Below, piece after piece: positions 1 through 9,466 of a stretch of 64,000 nucleotides of DNA. Location of the stretch: NCBI RefSeq assembly GCF_040706615.1, contig NZ_JAPDRF010000001.1, positions 1-64,000 on the forward strand, written 5' to 3'. Each line of letters opens with the position of its first letter. Position 1 is the stretch's first letter. This DNA comes from Lentisalinibacter sediminis (GTDB lineage Bacteria > Pseudomonadota > Gammaproteobacteria > Steroidobacterales > Woeseiaceae). The notes beneath the pieces were generated by a model. That model was not told the DNA's origin, ran no database searches, and saw only the letters and a list, made by a program, of their open reading frames with translations. Made by a program: the position numbers and the translations under genes.

Positions 1-2948
1 CCGGTGTCGCCGGGACCGTCGACTTCGCGCCCGGCGAGACCGCCGCGACGGTCACGGTAGTCGTGGTCGGGGACACGCTCGACGAGGTCGACGAAACGGT
101 TACGCTCGCGGTCTCCAGCCCGGTCAACGCCGATCTGGGCGATGCCGACGGCGCTGGCACCATCCTGGATGACGACGCGCCGCCGGCGCTCACTATCGCC
201 GACGCGGCGGTGAGCGAAGGAGACGCCGGCAGTGTGGCTCTGAGCTTCGGCGTGAACCTTGATGCTCCTTCAGGCCGGGTGATCTCTGTTGCCTACGCGA
301 CCGCGGACGGGACGGCCTCTGGCGGCGACGACTACACGGCGGCCTCGGGTACTCTGACCATAGATCCGGGTCAGACTGCGGCGACGATCGAGGTCGAGGT
401 TCTCGCGGACACGCTCGACGAAGCGGACGAGACGCTGACCGTCACCCTGAGCAACCCGGATGCGGTCACGCTGGCGGACACCGAGGCCACCGGCACCATC
501 CAGGATGACGATGATTCGCCGACGGTTTCCATCGCCGATGCCTCTCTCGTCGAGGGTGACTTCGGTTCGGCCCCGATGATCTTCACCGTTACTCTCGATG
601 CGGCATCGGGCCGGACCGTGACGGTGAATTACGCGACGGCCGACGGCTCCGCCACCGCCGGCGAGGACTACACCGCGACAGCAGGGACGCTGACCTTCGA
701 CCCGGGCATCACAGATCAGACGATCGACGTGCCCGTCATCGGCGATACGGTGGCGGAGAGCGACGAGACCTTCACCGTCACGCTGTCCGCTCCTGCGAAC
801 GTGACATTGGTCGATGCCGAGGCGACGGGCACTATTCAGGACGACCAGGATGGCGGCGGTGGTCCTGTCTCCGGCTTAAGCCAGCGACCTGCCAACACCA
901 CCTGCCTGGCGGGGGACGCACCGTCCCAGCTGACGGTTATTGACACCGCCGTCGCGTTCCCGAGTTTGCCGGCCATCAGCCAGCCGATCGCACTGCGCCA
1001 GCTGCCCGCCGACACGAGTCACTGGTATCTCGCCCAGAAGGGCGGGGTCATCGTCCGCTTCGAGAACCGGGCGGATGTGGCCAGCCTGACGACATTCGTG
1101 GACATCGACGCCCGGGTGAGTTCCGGCGCGAACGAGGCCGGCCTGCTGGGCATGGCCTTCCATCCGGACTTTGCGACCAATGGCGAGGTGTATCTCTCCT
1201 ACACTGCCAGCGGACTCACCTCCCGCATCTCCCGCTTCACCAGCCCGGACGGCGGCGTGACGCTCGATCCGAACAGCGAGGACATCCTCCTGACGCTAAA
1301 CCAACCGTACAGCAACCACAACGGCGGCAATATCCTGTTCGGCCCGGACGGTTACCTGTACATCGGCTTCGGGGACGGCGGCAGCGGCGGCGATCCGGGT
1401 GATCGCGCCCAGAACACGACCAATCTGTTCGGCGCCATGCTGCGCATCGACGTGGACACTGGCAGCCCGTATGGCATCCCCTCGGATAATCCATTTGCTG
1501 CCAACGCGAGCTGCACCATCGGTTCGGGCAGCGACGCCTGCCCGGAAATCTACGCTTGGGGCTTCCGTAACCCCTGGCGCTGGAGCTTCGATGCGGGCAC
1601 CGGCGAGCTCTGGGTGGGCGATGTCGGCCAGAACTCCTGGGAGGAAGTGGACATCGTTGAGCTGGGCGGTAACTACGGCTGGCGTTGTCGCGAAGGCGCC
1701 CACGACTACAATACATCCGGCGTTTGTCCGGACGGCCTCATCGACCCGGTGATCGAGTACGACCATGGCGTCGGGAATTCAATCACCGGTGGCTATGTCT
1801 ATCGGGGCAGTGCGATTCCCGAGTTGGTGGGCCGCTACGTCTTCGCCGATCTGAACGGCAAGATCTTTGCCTCGGTGTCGGATGGTACCGGCGGCTACGG
1901 CTACGAGACTCTGCTCGCCACGGGCAACTCCATCGTCTCCTTCGCGGAGGATGAGAACGGCGAGTTGTTGTACCTGGACTATGGCGCCAGTACCGTGCGG
2001 CGCATCGTCCAGGCCGGCGGCAGCTCAACCGGGACGGTAGCGGACCAGCTCTCGCAGACGGGTTGTGTGGATCCGACGGACCCCACCCAGCCGGCATCGG
2101 CGCTGATTCCCTATGCGCCGATTGCGCCGTTCTGGTCTGACGGGGCCGCCAAGGAGCGCTGGTATTCCTTGCCGGACGGCGCGACCGTCGACGTGGACAC
2201 CGAGAGCGACTGGGTATTCCCGATCGGCTCTGTGATTGTGAAGAACTTCCGCCTGGCTGGCGACCTCATCGAGACCCGGCTCTTCATGCGCCATAACGGC
2301 GGCGGCTGGGCCGGTTACACCTACGAGTGGAACGACACCCAGACCGAGGCCACGCGCGTGGTCGGTGGCAAGACAACGGACATCGGCGGTCAGACCTGGA
2401 TTTACCCGAGCGAGGCGGAGTGCCTGGAGTGCCATACTCAGGTTGCCGGGTTCACGCTTGGGCTGGAGCACGCTCAGCTGAACAGCGAGCTGACCTATCC
2501 CTCGACCGGGATAACTGCGAACCAGTTGGTCACGGCGGATGAGATCGACGTGCTGACGGCGCCGCTGGCCGCCACGCCGGCGAACCTCCCGCGCCTGGCG
2601 GATCCGGCGGACCCCTCGGCGCCGCTGGACGAGCGGGTGCGGGCATATCTGCATACGAATTGCGCGAATTGCCACCAGCCGAATGGGCCCACGCCGTCCA
2701 ATATGGACTTGCGCTATTCGACCCCGCTGGCCGACACGAATACCTGTGACGTTGTGCCGCTGCAGGGTGATCTCGGTATCGCCGATGCGCGGATTATCGC
2801 GCCGGGGGATGCTGCACGGTCGATTCTGGTGGTGCGGGCCAATCGGCGGGATGTGCATGGGATGCCGCCGTTGGGGAGCAATGAGGTCGATATTCAGGGA
2901 GTTGAGCTATTGAGCAATTGGATTAATTCTCTTACCGCGTGTCCCTGA
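1..2948 (+). CDS. Calx-beta / PQQ-type sugar dehydrogenase / cytochrome c protein (5' truncated)
   Basis: Probable secreted redox protein. The frame is open from the first bases, so the start lies outside the window. It reads as at least three tandem Calx-beta repeats (each ending in a TIQDD-like strand), up to about base 850. A glucose/sorbosone dehydrogenase-like beta-propeller follows (about 950-2000; motifs GLLGMAFHPDF, GFRNPWRWSFD, NYGWRC). The C-terminal part has two CXXCH haem sites (CLECH at 2421-2435, CANCH at 2661-2675). The C-terminal region resembles the HNE_0200/SO2930-type family. By family the propeller oxidises sugars or polyols with PQQ and passes electrons to haem; the substrate is unknown. 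Calx-beta repeats suggest calcium-dependent adhesion or spacing on the cell surface. Domain calls are strong, the physiological role is inferred. Confidence 0.8.
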   Translation, partial: GVAGTVDFAPGETAATVTVVVVGDTLDEVDETVTLAVSSPVNADLGDADGAGTILDDDAPPALTIADAAVSEGDAGSVALSFGVNLDAPSGRVISVAYATADGTASGGDDYTAASGTLTIDPGQTAATIEVEVLADTLDEADETLTVTLSNPDAVTLADTEATGTIQDDDDSPTVSIADASLVEGDFGSAPMIFTVTLDAASGRTVTVNYATADGSATAGEDYTATAGTLTFDPGITDQTIDVPVIGDTVAESDETFTVTLSAPANVTLVDAEATGTIQDDQDGGGGPVSGLSQRPANTTCLAGDAPSQLTVIDTAVAFPSLPAISQPIALRQLPADTSHWYLAQKGGVIVRFENRADVASLTTFVDIDARVSSGANEAGLLGMAFHPDFATNGEVYLSYTASGLTSRISRFTSPDGGVTLDPNSEDILLTLNQPYSNHNGGNILFGPDGYLYIGFGDGGSGGDPGDRAQNTTNLFGAMLRIDVDTGSPYGIPSDNPFAANASCTIGSGSDACPEIYAWGFRNPWRWSFDAGTGELWVGDVGQNSWEEVDIVELGGNYGWRCREGAHDYNTSGVCPDGLIDPVIEYDHGVGNSITGGYVYRGSAIPELVGRYVFADLNGKIFASVSDGTGGYGYETLLATGNSIVSFAEDENGELLYLDYGASTVRRIVQAGGSSTGTVADQLSQTGCVDPTDPTQPASALIPYAPIAPFWSDGAAKERWYSLPDGATVDVDTESDWVFPIGSVIVKNFRLAGDLIETRLFMRHNGGGWAGYTYEWNDTQTEATRVVGGKTTDIGGQTWIYPSEAECLECHTQVAGFTLGLEHAQLNSELTYPSTGITANQLVTADEIDVLTAPLAATPANLPRLADPADPSAPLDERVRAYLHTNCANCHQPNGPTPSNMDLRYSTPLADTNTCDVVPLQGDLGIADARIIAPGDAARSILVVRANRRDVHGMPPLGSNEVDIQGVELLSNWINSLTACP

Positions 2949-3017
2949 GTGCTGATGCGGTAGCGATGGGGACGGTCGGCAGCGCTGGATAAACTTCTGT
3001 TCTCCGGGTCGCCAAGT

Positions 3018-3034
3018 GTCGGCAAGCTTTACAC
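3018..3034 (+). promoter_or_regulatory. candidate PrsR operator (UAS) 1
   Basis: 17-bp site TGTCGGCAAGCTTTACA, ending 63 bp before the -24 GG of the sigma-54 promoter of the PEP-CTERM gene at 3181. Sites of the same form precede five other PEP-CTERM genes in the window. Assignment to PrsR is inference. Confidence 0.6.
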
Positions 3035-3095
3035 AAAGATATTGATCAGCATATATGGGAGAAAAAAAACCGTTCAATTTCAGGCGATTGAGTTT

Positions 3096-3113
3096 TTGGC
3101 ACGGACATTGCTT
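3096..3113 (+). promoter_or_regulatory. sigma-54 promoter
   Basis: TTGGCACGGACATTGCTT, a near-perfect match to the RpoN consensus TGGCACG-N4-TTGC. The GG at 3098-3099 and GC at 3110-3111 are separated by 10 bases. It lies about 70 bp before the PEP-CTERM gene at 3181. Confidence 0.88.
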
Positions 3114-3180
3114 CACGGGAGCGTAAGAGCGTTAGTCATCTGAGTTCAGTTGAATAGCGCGGTTAGGAAGAATTGAGCGA

Positions 3181-3723
3181 GTGAAAACCATGAACGTAAT
3201 AACGAAAGCTATAAGTCTCTTGGCGCTTTTCTGTCTGGCAGGAACAGCGGCCGGAGACCCGATCTACGGCGGGGAGGACACTTTAAAGGGCGAGACTAAC
3301 GATCTCGATTGCGGTAACGGCTCCAATCCGAAAGCTGAGGCGTGCTGGGCCGAGACGGTCCTTGGCCTCGAAGCGGGATCGTTGGACTTTACGATCAAGG
3401 AAGAGACTGTCACCTATCAGTACGATGCTGACAATGGTGTAATATTTTTCGATCTCCTAAGCTCTCCAGAGTTTTACATAATAAAAAACACGTCTGACAA
3501 CTGGGCACTGTTTCTGAATAATGACTCGAATGAATACGGTGCCTTTAATGCTAGTAGTCTTGAACTCGAGGGGTGGAACCTCAGGACAACCGGCGAGGGC
3601 CAGTTTACGATCAGCCATGTGACCGAGTTCAATGGATCTGTGCCGGAGCCTGGTACGTTGGCATTGTTGGGACTGGGGTTGGTTGGCGTCGGGATAGTCC
3701 GCAGGCGCAAAATGGTTGTTTGA
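3181..3723 (+). CDS. PEP-CTERM sorting domain protein
   Basis: Exported surface protein of 180 aa. It starts with a Lys-containing n-region and a hydrophobic signal peptide ending near AGTAAG/DP. The body is unassigned and acidic. The C-terminus is a canonical PEP-CTERM tail: VPEPGTLALLGLGLVGVG followed by an RRRK anchor, recognised by an exosortase. The GTG start is chosen because AGGAAG (3165-3170) sits 10 bases upstream; the ATG at 3190 would be 19 bases away. Transcription is predicted from the sigma-54 promoter at 3096, under the site at 3018. A strong terminator follows at 3753. No exosortase gene is present in the window. Body function unknown. Confidence 0.85.
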   Translation: MKTMNVITKAISLLALFCLAGTAAGDPIYGGEDTLKGETNDLDCGNGSNPKAEACWAETVLGLEAGSLDFTIKEETVTYQYDADNGVIFFDLLSSPEFYIIKNTSDNWALFLNNDSNEYGAFNASSLELEGWNLRTTGEGQFTISHVTEFNGSVPEPGTLALLGLGLVGVGIVRRRKMVV

Positions 3724-3752
3724 CAGCTACCAGCACTAACTCGATTTGCTCG

Positions 3753-3782
3753 AAGCCCCGGCAGCGCCGGGGCTTTTTTTTG
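3753..3782 (+). terminator. rho-independent terminator
   Basis: Perfect 10-bp stem (AAGCCCCGGC / GCCGGGGCTT) with a 3-base loop and a run of T, 30 bases after the PEP-CTERM stop codon. Confidence 0.9.
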
Positions 3783-3859
3783 TTTTCGTATGCAGGTGGG
3801 GTACGAAGAGCTTTCTATGTGGTTTTCGCGGCGAGCTGCACGTGTAGAATCCGGGCGTT

Positions 3860-5275
3860 ATGAAAGTACGCACCCGCTTCGCCCCCAGCCCTACCGGTAC
3901 CCTACACATCGGCAGTGTCCGTACGGCGCTCTTTTGCTGGCTCTACGCTCGCCACCACGCTGGCCAGTTCGTGCTGCGCATCGAGGACACGGACAAGGAG
4001 CGATCCACCCCGGAGAACGTGGACGCCATCCTGGACGGCATGGCCTGGCTCGGCCTGAACGCCGACGAGGGGCCGTATTTCCAGAGCCAGCGCACGGAGC
4101 GCTACGAGGAGGTGATCGAGCGCTTCCTCGACGAGGGCCATGCTTACCGTTGCTACTGCACGAAAGAGGAGCTGGAGGAGCTCAGGGCGGAGCAGACGCG
4201 CAAGGGCGTCAAGACCCGCTACGATGGCCGCTGCCGGTCCCGGACGGAGCCCCGGGAGGGGGTAAACCCGGTCATCCGCTTCAGGAATCCCCTTGAGGGC
4301 GTGGTTGTGGTCGACGACAAGGTTCGCGGCCGGGTTGTCTTCCAGAATGCCGAGCTGGACGATCTCATCATCGCCCGCTCCGACGCCAGCCCCACCTACA
4401 ATTTCACCGTGATCGTCGACGACCACGACATGGAGATCACCCATGTCATCCGCGGCGACGATCATCTGAACAATACGCCCCGGCAGATGAACATGCTCCG
4501 GGCCATGGGCGTGGAGCCACCGGTCTATGCCCACCTGCCCATGATCCTGGGCGAGGACGGGGCGAAGCTCTCCAAGCGCCATGGGGCGGTGGACGTACGG
4601 GAATACCGGGCCGAGGGGTACCTGCCCGAGGCGCTGCTGAATTACCTTGTACGCCTGGGCTGGTCCCATGGCGATCAGGAAGTGTTCACTGTCGATGAGA
4701 TGATCGAGCTATTCGACATCGCCGACGTAAATCACTCGGCTTCCGCCTTCAATCCGGAGAAGCTGCGGTGGCTGGACCAGCAGCACATCATCGCCATGCG
4801 GCCGGAGGAGCTGGGACATCGATTGCTGCCGTATCTGCGGCAGGCCGGCCTGGACGTCGAGAATGGCCCGGATCCCGTGAACGTCGCCAGGGCGTACCGC
4901 GAACGGGCAGACACGTTGCTTCACATGGCCGCGAGCGCCCGTTACTGCTACGAGGACTTCGAGGAGATCGAGCCGAAATCGGCCAGAAAACACCTGCGGC
5001 CGGTCGTGCTGGAACCGTTGAAGGAAGCACGGAGCCGTCTGGCGGAGCTCCTGGACTGGACCGAGGACGCGATCAGTCAGGTTATTAATGAGAGTGCGGA
5101 GGCCCATGGCATCAACATGGGTAAGCTGGGGCAGCCGATCCGAGTAGCCGTGACCGGCGTGCCGGTGTCACCGCCAATCGACGTGACGGTGGCATTGATC
5201 GGCCAAGAGCGGACGCTGGCGCGGCTCGATCACGCCATCCATCTGATCGAAGCTCGGGCGGCCGCGCAAGCCTAG
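3860..5275 (+). CDS. gltX: glutamyl-tRNA synthetase
   Basis: Charges tRNA-Glu with glutamate in the cytoplasm. 471 aa, the usual length for bacterial GltX. The class I HIGH signature is seen in PSPTGTLHIGS near residue 9, and the KMSKS signature as KLSKRH near residue 237. A Cys-rich insertion (CYCTKEE ... GRCR, about residues 97-125) resembles the zinc-binding loop of GltX1-type enzymes. The C-terminal anticodon-binding domain is complete. It has its own start just downstream of the PEP-CTERM terminator and is followed by tRNA-Ala and tRNA-Glu genes, so enzyme and cognate tRNA are neighbours. Confidence 0.97.
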   Translation: MKVRTRFAPSPTGTLHIGSVRTALFCWLYARHHAGQFVLRIEDTDKERSTPENVDAILDGMAWLGLNADEGPYFQSQRTERYEEVIERFLDEGHAYRCYCTKEELEELRAEQTRKGVKTRYDGRCRSRTEPREGVNPVIRFRNPLEGVVVVDDKVRGRVVFQNAELDDLIIARSDASPTYNFTVIVDDHDMEITHVIRGDDHLNNTPRQMNMLRAMGVEPPVYAHLPMILGEDGAKLSKRHGAVDVREYRAEGYLPEALLNYLVRLGWSHGDQEVFTVDEMIELFDIADVNHSASAFNPEKLRWLDQQHIIAMRPEELGHRLLPYLRQAGLDVENGPDPVNVARAYRERADTLLHMAASARYCYEDFEEIEPKSARKHLRPVVLEPLKEARSRLAELLDWTEDAISQVINESAEAHGINMGKLGQPIRVAVTGVPVSPPIDVTVALIGQERTLARLDHAIHLIEARAAAQA

Positions 5276-5385
5276 CTTGAGGACTGAGTCGGTCTTGATT
5301 TTTCGACGTTTTTTCGGGCTAAGGTGTTGATTCGGCGGCTTTCCTTGACACGCTGTGAGGGGTGCCTTAAAGTTCCGCGCTTCGT

Positions 5386-5461
<76 letters not shown>

Positions 5462-5476
5462 AAGTCACTTCCGAGT

Positions 5477-5552
5477 GTCCCCATCGTCTAGAGGCCTAGG
5501 ACACCGCCCTTTCACGGCGGCAACCGGGGTTCGAATCCCCGTGGGGACGCCA
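5477..5552 (+). tRNA. tRNA-Glu (anticodon TTC)
   Basis: 76-nt cloverleaf starting GTCCCCATCGTCTAGAGG. The anticodon stem-loop is CCGCC-CTTTCAC-GGCGG, the T-arm contains GGTTCGAATCC, and CCA is encoded. It lies 15 bases after tRNA-Ala and is probably co-transcribed with it. It is the substrate of GltX, encoded just upstream. Confidence 0.95.
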
Positions 5553-5861
5553 TCCCTTACAGGGTGTATTCCGGTCTGGTGGGAAACGCGAGCCAGTGTG
5601 ATGCCTGCCTCTGTAGATCAGCGTTAGAGACCGGGACAATCCATCTCACCCAGCGGACCGCTCATCCTGCAGAGCAGCCGGAAGCAAGTCCGGCAGTGCT
5701 CACCGGCACGGGTTCTTACTCAAATCTGCGACTCCTTCGGCCTCCCCGTCGGGAAGAAATTTCCTATACTTAAGTCGGACAGCGCATGGATTTTTATGGC
5801 GTGCCAACTGGATTTCCGCTCGGGATCTGCTGAGTCCGAGTCCTGACGGAGCGTAAGAGCA
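5553..5861. other. intergenic region before the radical SAM cluster
   Basis: 309 bp with no convincing gene. A TATACT -10-like box lies near 5763 but no good -35 was found. Bases 5850-5862 (GGAGCGTAAGAGC, used here as leader and ribosome-binding region) also occur at 3119-3131, in the leader of the PEP-CTERM gene at 3181. No GG-N10-GC promoter or TGTC-N9-TACA site was found. Confidence 0.4.
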
Positions 5862-7004
5862 ATGTATACAAAGCTCAAGAACGTGCTGTACTCGACCTCG
5901 CAGCTACTCAAGGAAGGCGCGGGTGAGTCCCTGAGGTCGCGCTCGTTCCAGGCCCGGGACGCGCTGGTTTTCCTCACTTACCGCTGCACCAGCCGTTGTG
6001 TCGGCTGCAACATGTGGCAGCGCTGTGAGGAGCCCGGCGATGAACTGAGCTGGGACGAATGGCAGCCGATTCTGGCGGACCTCGCGGATTCCGGCATACG
6101 GAAAGTCGAGCTGTTCGGCGGGGACGCCCTGCTACGCAAAGAACTGCTTATCGAGACGGTGCGATTCTGCCGTAAGCATGACATCTACACTTTCTTCCCC
6201 ACCAATTCGCTCGGCCTGACCGAGAAGACCGCACGGGACCTGGTTGAGGCCGGCCTGAACCATGTCTATCTTTCGCTGGATGAATTGCCGGAGTTCGACG
6301 GTGCGATCCGGGGCATCAAGCGTCATTCCGACAAAGTCCTGCGAGCTTTCGAATGGCTGCGTGCGGCGCGAGGCGACGGTCGGTTTCCGCGGCTCGATTT
6401 CATTACCACGGTTTCAGCGAGCAACTGGCGCAGCTTGCCGGCACTGCTTGCATTGTCGAGTGAGCGCGGCGCGGATGCCCATCATCTCTGGGCGATGAGC
6501 GAGTTTACTAAGAAGGCCGTGAGTGCTTCTCCCGTCAACGGTGTCGTACCGAATCCGTATTTCATGTCCTCGGATGGCACCTCGCACCGGTTGTCACGGG
6601 CGGATGCCGCAGAGCTGTGGCAGATGCTCCGCGAGATTCGCGCAAACAGTGACCAGTACGCGCCGATGGACGTGAAGATGGAGACCATGGAGCACCTGGA
6701 CCCGGCTGCACTCGCAAGCCTCGAGTTTCCGCGGCAGAAGTGTGTGTCCTGCACTAATGTCGTCGTGCTCTCACCGTATGGCGATGTGATGCCCTGTCCC
6801 TACTATGGTAATTACGCGCTTGGTAATCTCCGCGACGTGTCGCTGGCGCAGACTTGGGGAAATGTGGCACATCGGGATTTCGCACGGCTTCAGCAGCGCC
6901 ACGAACTGCCGATCTGCGACCACTGCAGCCTGAAATTCGTCCATCGGCCTTTCTCGGCGGTGGTGCGCAACGAGGCGCGCCGCGTGCGAGAGCGGTTGCT
7001 GTAG
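5862..7004 (+). CDS. radical SAM / SPASM domain protein
   Basis: Predicted cytoplasmic 4Fe-4S enzyme of 380 aa. The radical SAM motif CX3CX2C is seen as CTSRCVGC near residues 45-52. The FGGDALLRKE segment follows where the SAM-binding GGE motif is expected. A C-terminal SPASM-like region has further cysteines (CVSC, MPCPYYGN, CDHC), likely for auxiliary clusters. SPASM enzymes often modify peptides or install surface-polymer or cofactor precursors; the substrate here is unknown. First gene of a tight run: the GNAT gene starts immediately at its stop, followed by overlapping formyltransferase and cupin genes. The family call is firm. Confidence 0.85.
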   Translation: MYTKLKNVLYSTSQLLKEGAGESLRSRSFQARDALVFLTYRCTSRCVGCNMWQRCEEPGDELSWDEWQPILADLADSGIRKVELFGGDALLRKELLIETVRFCRKHDIYTFFPTNSLGLTEKTARDLVEAGLNHVYLSLDELPEFDGAIRGIKRHSDKVLRAFEWLRAARGDGRFPRLDFITTVSASNWRSLPALLALSSERGADAHHLWAMSEFTKKAVSASPVNGVVPNPYFMSSDGTSHRLSRADAAELWQMLREIRANSDQYAPMDVKMETMEHLDPAALASLEFPRQKCVSCTNVVVLSPYGDVMPCPYYGNYALGNLRDVSLAQTWGNVAHRDFARLQQRHELPICDHCSLKFVHRPFSAVVRNEARRVRERLL

Positions 7005-7676
7005 TTGGCCCTGGTGCGATCTGAAGGGCCTCGATTGGGTACGCTGCGAAGTCTGGCAGGCAGGGCGAGACGCGCCTGGGGCCGCGTTTTCGAGTTCAAG
7101 GGCGGTCTCATGCTTGGCTCAACCGCCGAATCTGATGCTTCCGTCAGTGAGGTCCAGTCCGTGCCCGGGTTCACGGAGATCGTTGCGCCCGAACAGGCTG
7201 CACTATCGCCGTCGCTCGTGGCCCGCAGGCGAGGGAATGACCACCGACTGTACGCTATCGCGGACAAGGGGCGAGTCTGCGCTTACGGCTGGGTGTCGGG
7301 CCCCGGGCAGGAGGTTCGGGTTCTGCATGCGCTGACATTCACCGTACCCCCGCGGTGCATCTACATCTGGGATTGCCTCACCTTGCCCGAGGAGCGGAAT
7401 CGCGGTCGGTACAAGGCGCTGCTCCGCGGGATGCTCTCGACGGTGCCTGAGGCGGGGACTGCCTATGTCGCGGTCGATCTGGGTAATACGGCATCGCGAC
7501 GGGCGCTGGAGAGAGTCGGATTTCGCCCGCTGTTCAAGTACTTCGGCATGAAACTGTTCGGTAGCCCGGTGTTTGCGCTGGCTTACGACGATGGCCGCAT
7601 CCTCCGAGCGCAGTCGGCGTTTGACCATATTGGGACGAAAGCTGCCGGGATGGATTCTGTGCATGGAAATGCGTGA
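7005..7676 (+). CDS. GNAT-fold N-acetyltransferase-like protein
   Basis: 223 aa if the TTG directly after the upstream TAG is used; a GTG at 7014 is equally possible, and no good ribosome site separates them. The C-terminal half carries a GNAT pattern: a beta-strand IYIWDCLTL, an ERNRGRYKALLRGML segment resembling the acetyl-CoA loop, then AVDLGNTASRRALERVGF, a typical GNAT tail. The first 60 residues are basic and poorly conserved. It is translationally coupled to the radical SAM gene and overlaps the formyltransferase start by about 14 bases. Acceptor unknown; an amino sugar or amino acid is plausible from the neighbours. Confidence 0.7.
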   Translation: MALVRSEGPRLGTLRSLAGRARRAWGRVFEFKGGLMLGSTAESDASVSEVQSVPGFTEIVAPEQAALSPSLVARRRGNDHRLYAIADKGRVCAYGWVSGPGQEVRVLHALTFTVPPRCIYIWDCLTLPEERNRGRYKALLRGMLSTVPEAGTAYVAVDLGNTASRRALERVGFRPLFKYFGMKLFGSPVFALAYDDGRILRAQSAFDHIGTKAAGMDSVHGNA

Positions 7677-8610
7677 ATTGCGCGTTGTCGTAATCGTCAG
7701 CACCGATCCGTCGGACCTGTTCTTCGCCAACCAACTCGCGCGGCGCTTCGCGCTGGCCGGGATTCTGCTCGAGCACCAGCGGGATGCGCCTGACCGTCGG
7801 CCGAGGTGGCGGAAGCTTCTGGGCCTGCTTGGGAGGCCCCGGGAGTTGTCCGCTCGCTTGGTGGAGTTCGTATCCGGCCGCTGGCATCGCTGGGTCTCCC
7901 GGAACCTGCTGGGTGTGCAGTCGTCCGACTTTGGAGAGGAAGGGCGGCGCCTCGACCCGGCGCTCGACGTGCCGGTAAAGCGTATCGAGGGCACAGGTCG
8001 ATTGAACGACCCCGAATGCGTCGAATGGCTGCGAGGGCGACGTCCGGATCTGGTGGCAGTATGTGGTGCATCGTTGCTCAAGCCGGAGATGCTGTCCGTG
8101 CCATCTCATGGGGTTTTGAATCTTCATGGCGGGCTCGCTCAGTATTATCGGGGGCTGTTCACTACCGACTGGGCCATCCTTGAGAATGAACCGGAGAAGG
8201 TCGGCGCGACGGTGCACTTCGTATCGCCAGGCATCGACGATGGTGGCGTCGTGTTTCAGGGCCGGCCGCACCTCGAGCTTGACGACCACCCCAACCGGGC
8301 TTACGAGAAAGTGGTGAAACTGGGCGTCGAGATGATGAGCACGGCCATCCGTGCCATCGCGAACGGCGAGCTGCATCCCTGTCCGGAGCCGCCACGCGGG
8401 CGCCTGTGCCGCGCCAGGGATTTTACATATGCCAACCACCGCCGGCTCTGGCGACAGTGGCGCCGCGTCATGGCAACATATGATGCAGACAAGCAACGGC
8501 GGGATGCGTCGGTCGCTGATTCGCTGATCAATCCCTTCGAGGAATCGGTGAATCGAGTTGAGTGGTCTGAAGAGAAACCCGCCGGAGGCAGAACGAATGG
8601 ATCTATTTGA
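7663..8610 (+). CDS. formyltransferase family protein (Fmt/ArnA-like fold)
   Basis: 315 aa from the ATG at 7663; an open frame extends further upstream only inside the previous gene. The formyltransferase core is visible: VLNLHGGLAQYYRG (family pattern N-x-H ... YRG) and VGATVHFVSPGIDDGG with the catalytic-type Asp. By family it would transfer a formyl group from 10-formyl-tetrahydrofolate to an amine, as in fMet-tRNA formation or N-formyl amino sugars of surface polysaccharides. It lacks the full Fmt C-terminal tRNA-binding domain, so a sugar or small-molecule substrate is more likely. It overlaps the cupin gene by 14 bases, which implies coupling. Confidence 0.8.
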   Translation: MEMRELRVVVIVSTDPSDLFFANQLARRFALAGILLEHQRDAPDRRPRWRKLLGLLGRPRELSARLVEFVSGRWHRWVSRNLLGVQSSDFGEEGRRLDPALDVPVKRIEGTGRLNDPECVEWLRGRRPDLVAVCGASLLKPEMLSVPSHGVLNLHGGLAQYYRGLFTTDWAILENEPEKVGATVHFVSPGIDDGGVVFQGRPHLELDDHPNRAYEKVVKLGVEMMSTAIRAIANGELHPCPEPPRGRLCRARDFTYANHRRLWRQWRRVMATYDADKQRRDASVADSLINPFEESVNRVEWSEEKPAGGRTNGSI

Positions 8611-9466
8611 TCTGGCCGGACCCGAGCAGATCGAGCTGGCAGAATTCCCGACCGAGCGGGATGGGCTGCTACCTTACCTGCGTGCGCGCAAGCCTGTGTT
8701 GCTGAATGGCGTACGGGAGCATTTGCCCTGTGCGCGTGATTGGAATTATGAGTATTTCCGTCGACGGCTCGAGAGCATCCGCATTCAGCGCCCGTCCGCG
8801 GACGGAATCTACCACTATCTGGGCTTTCAGCGCATTCCCTTGGCGGAGTTCGACGAGCTGCTGCATGGCACCGGAGACGGGTACGCACTCGAGCCTCTGA
8901 AGGGGCGGGGCGTAGCGCAGTCTTTCCCGGAAGATCTGCGGGTGGATCTGCCTGCATTCGTGCCCGAGGAAGGATTCCGGGTGTCCAACCTGTATGTAGG
9001 GCCGGGGGGTAACCGCTCCCTGCTGCACTACGACGAAACCCACAGCCTGCTGATGATGATGGAGGGCCGCAAGCGCTTCATCCTGTTTCCGCCGAGCCAG
9101 AGCGGGCTGATGTATCCCTACAGCTTCTTTAATGTCCGTGCCTTACTCGAGAACAGGGTAGTGGATAGTCGTGTTGACTGTTCGGCGCCCGATTTCGAGC
9201 GCTTCCCCGGGCTGAAGCGTGCACGGGGCATAGCGGGCTGGCTGGAGGACGGTCAGGCACTCTTCATTCCGGCGGGTACCTGGCATTACATCGAGGCCGA
9301 GGGCCTCAACGTCTCGGTGAATTTTTTCTGGCTAGAGAATCGGCTGCGGGACTGGATGCAGCGGCCGCTGATCGACTTCTGGTTCAAGCGGCGTGCCATC
9401 GACGGGCTCGACATGGCGCGTCGCGTCAAGCACGCGATCGATCGTCGCCGCGAAGCAACGACCTGA
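8597..9466 (+). CDS. cupin-like / JmjC-type dioxygenase-like protein
   Basis: 289 aa. The start at 8597 is supported by GGAGG at 8584-8588. Metal-site residues are visible: HYDETHS gives the H-x-D pair (about residue 155) and GTWHYIEAE gives the distal His (about residue 235). This matches the cupin_8/JmjC fold of Fe(II)/2-oxoglutarate-dependent hydroxylases. The substrate could be a protein side chain or a small molecule. Last gene of the plus-strand run. Its 3' end overlaps the convergent CelD-like gene by 41 bp. Confidence 0.78.
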   Translation: MDLFDLAGPEQIELAEFPTERDGLLPYLRARKPVLLNGVREHLPCARDWNYEYFRRRLESIRIQRPSADGIYHYLGFQRIPLAEFDELLHGTGDGYALEPLKGRGVAQSFPEDLRVDLPAFVPEEGFRVSNLYVGPGGNRSLLHYDETHSLLMMMEGRKRFILFPPSQSGLMYPYSFFNVRALLENRVVDSRVDCSAPDFERFPGLKRARGIAGWLEDGQALFIPAGTWHYIEAEGLNVSVNFFWLENRLRDWMQRPLIDFWFKRRAIDGLDMARRVKHAIDRRREATT

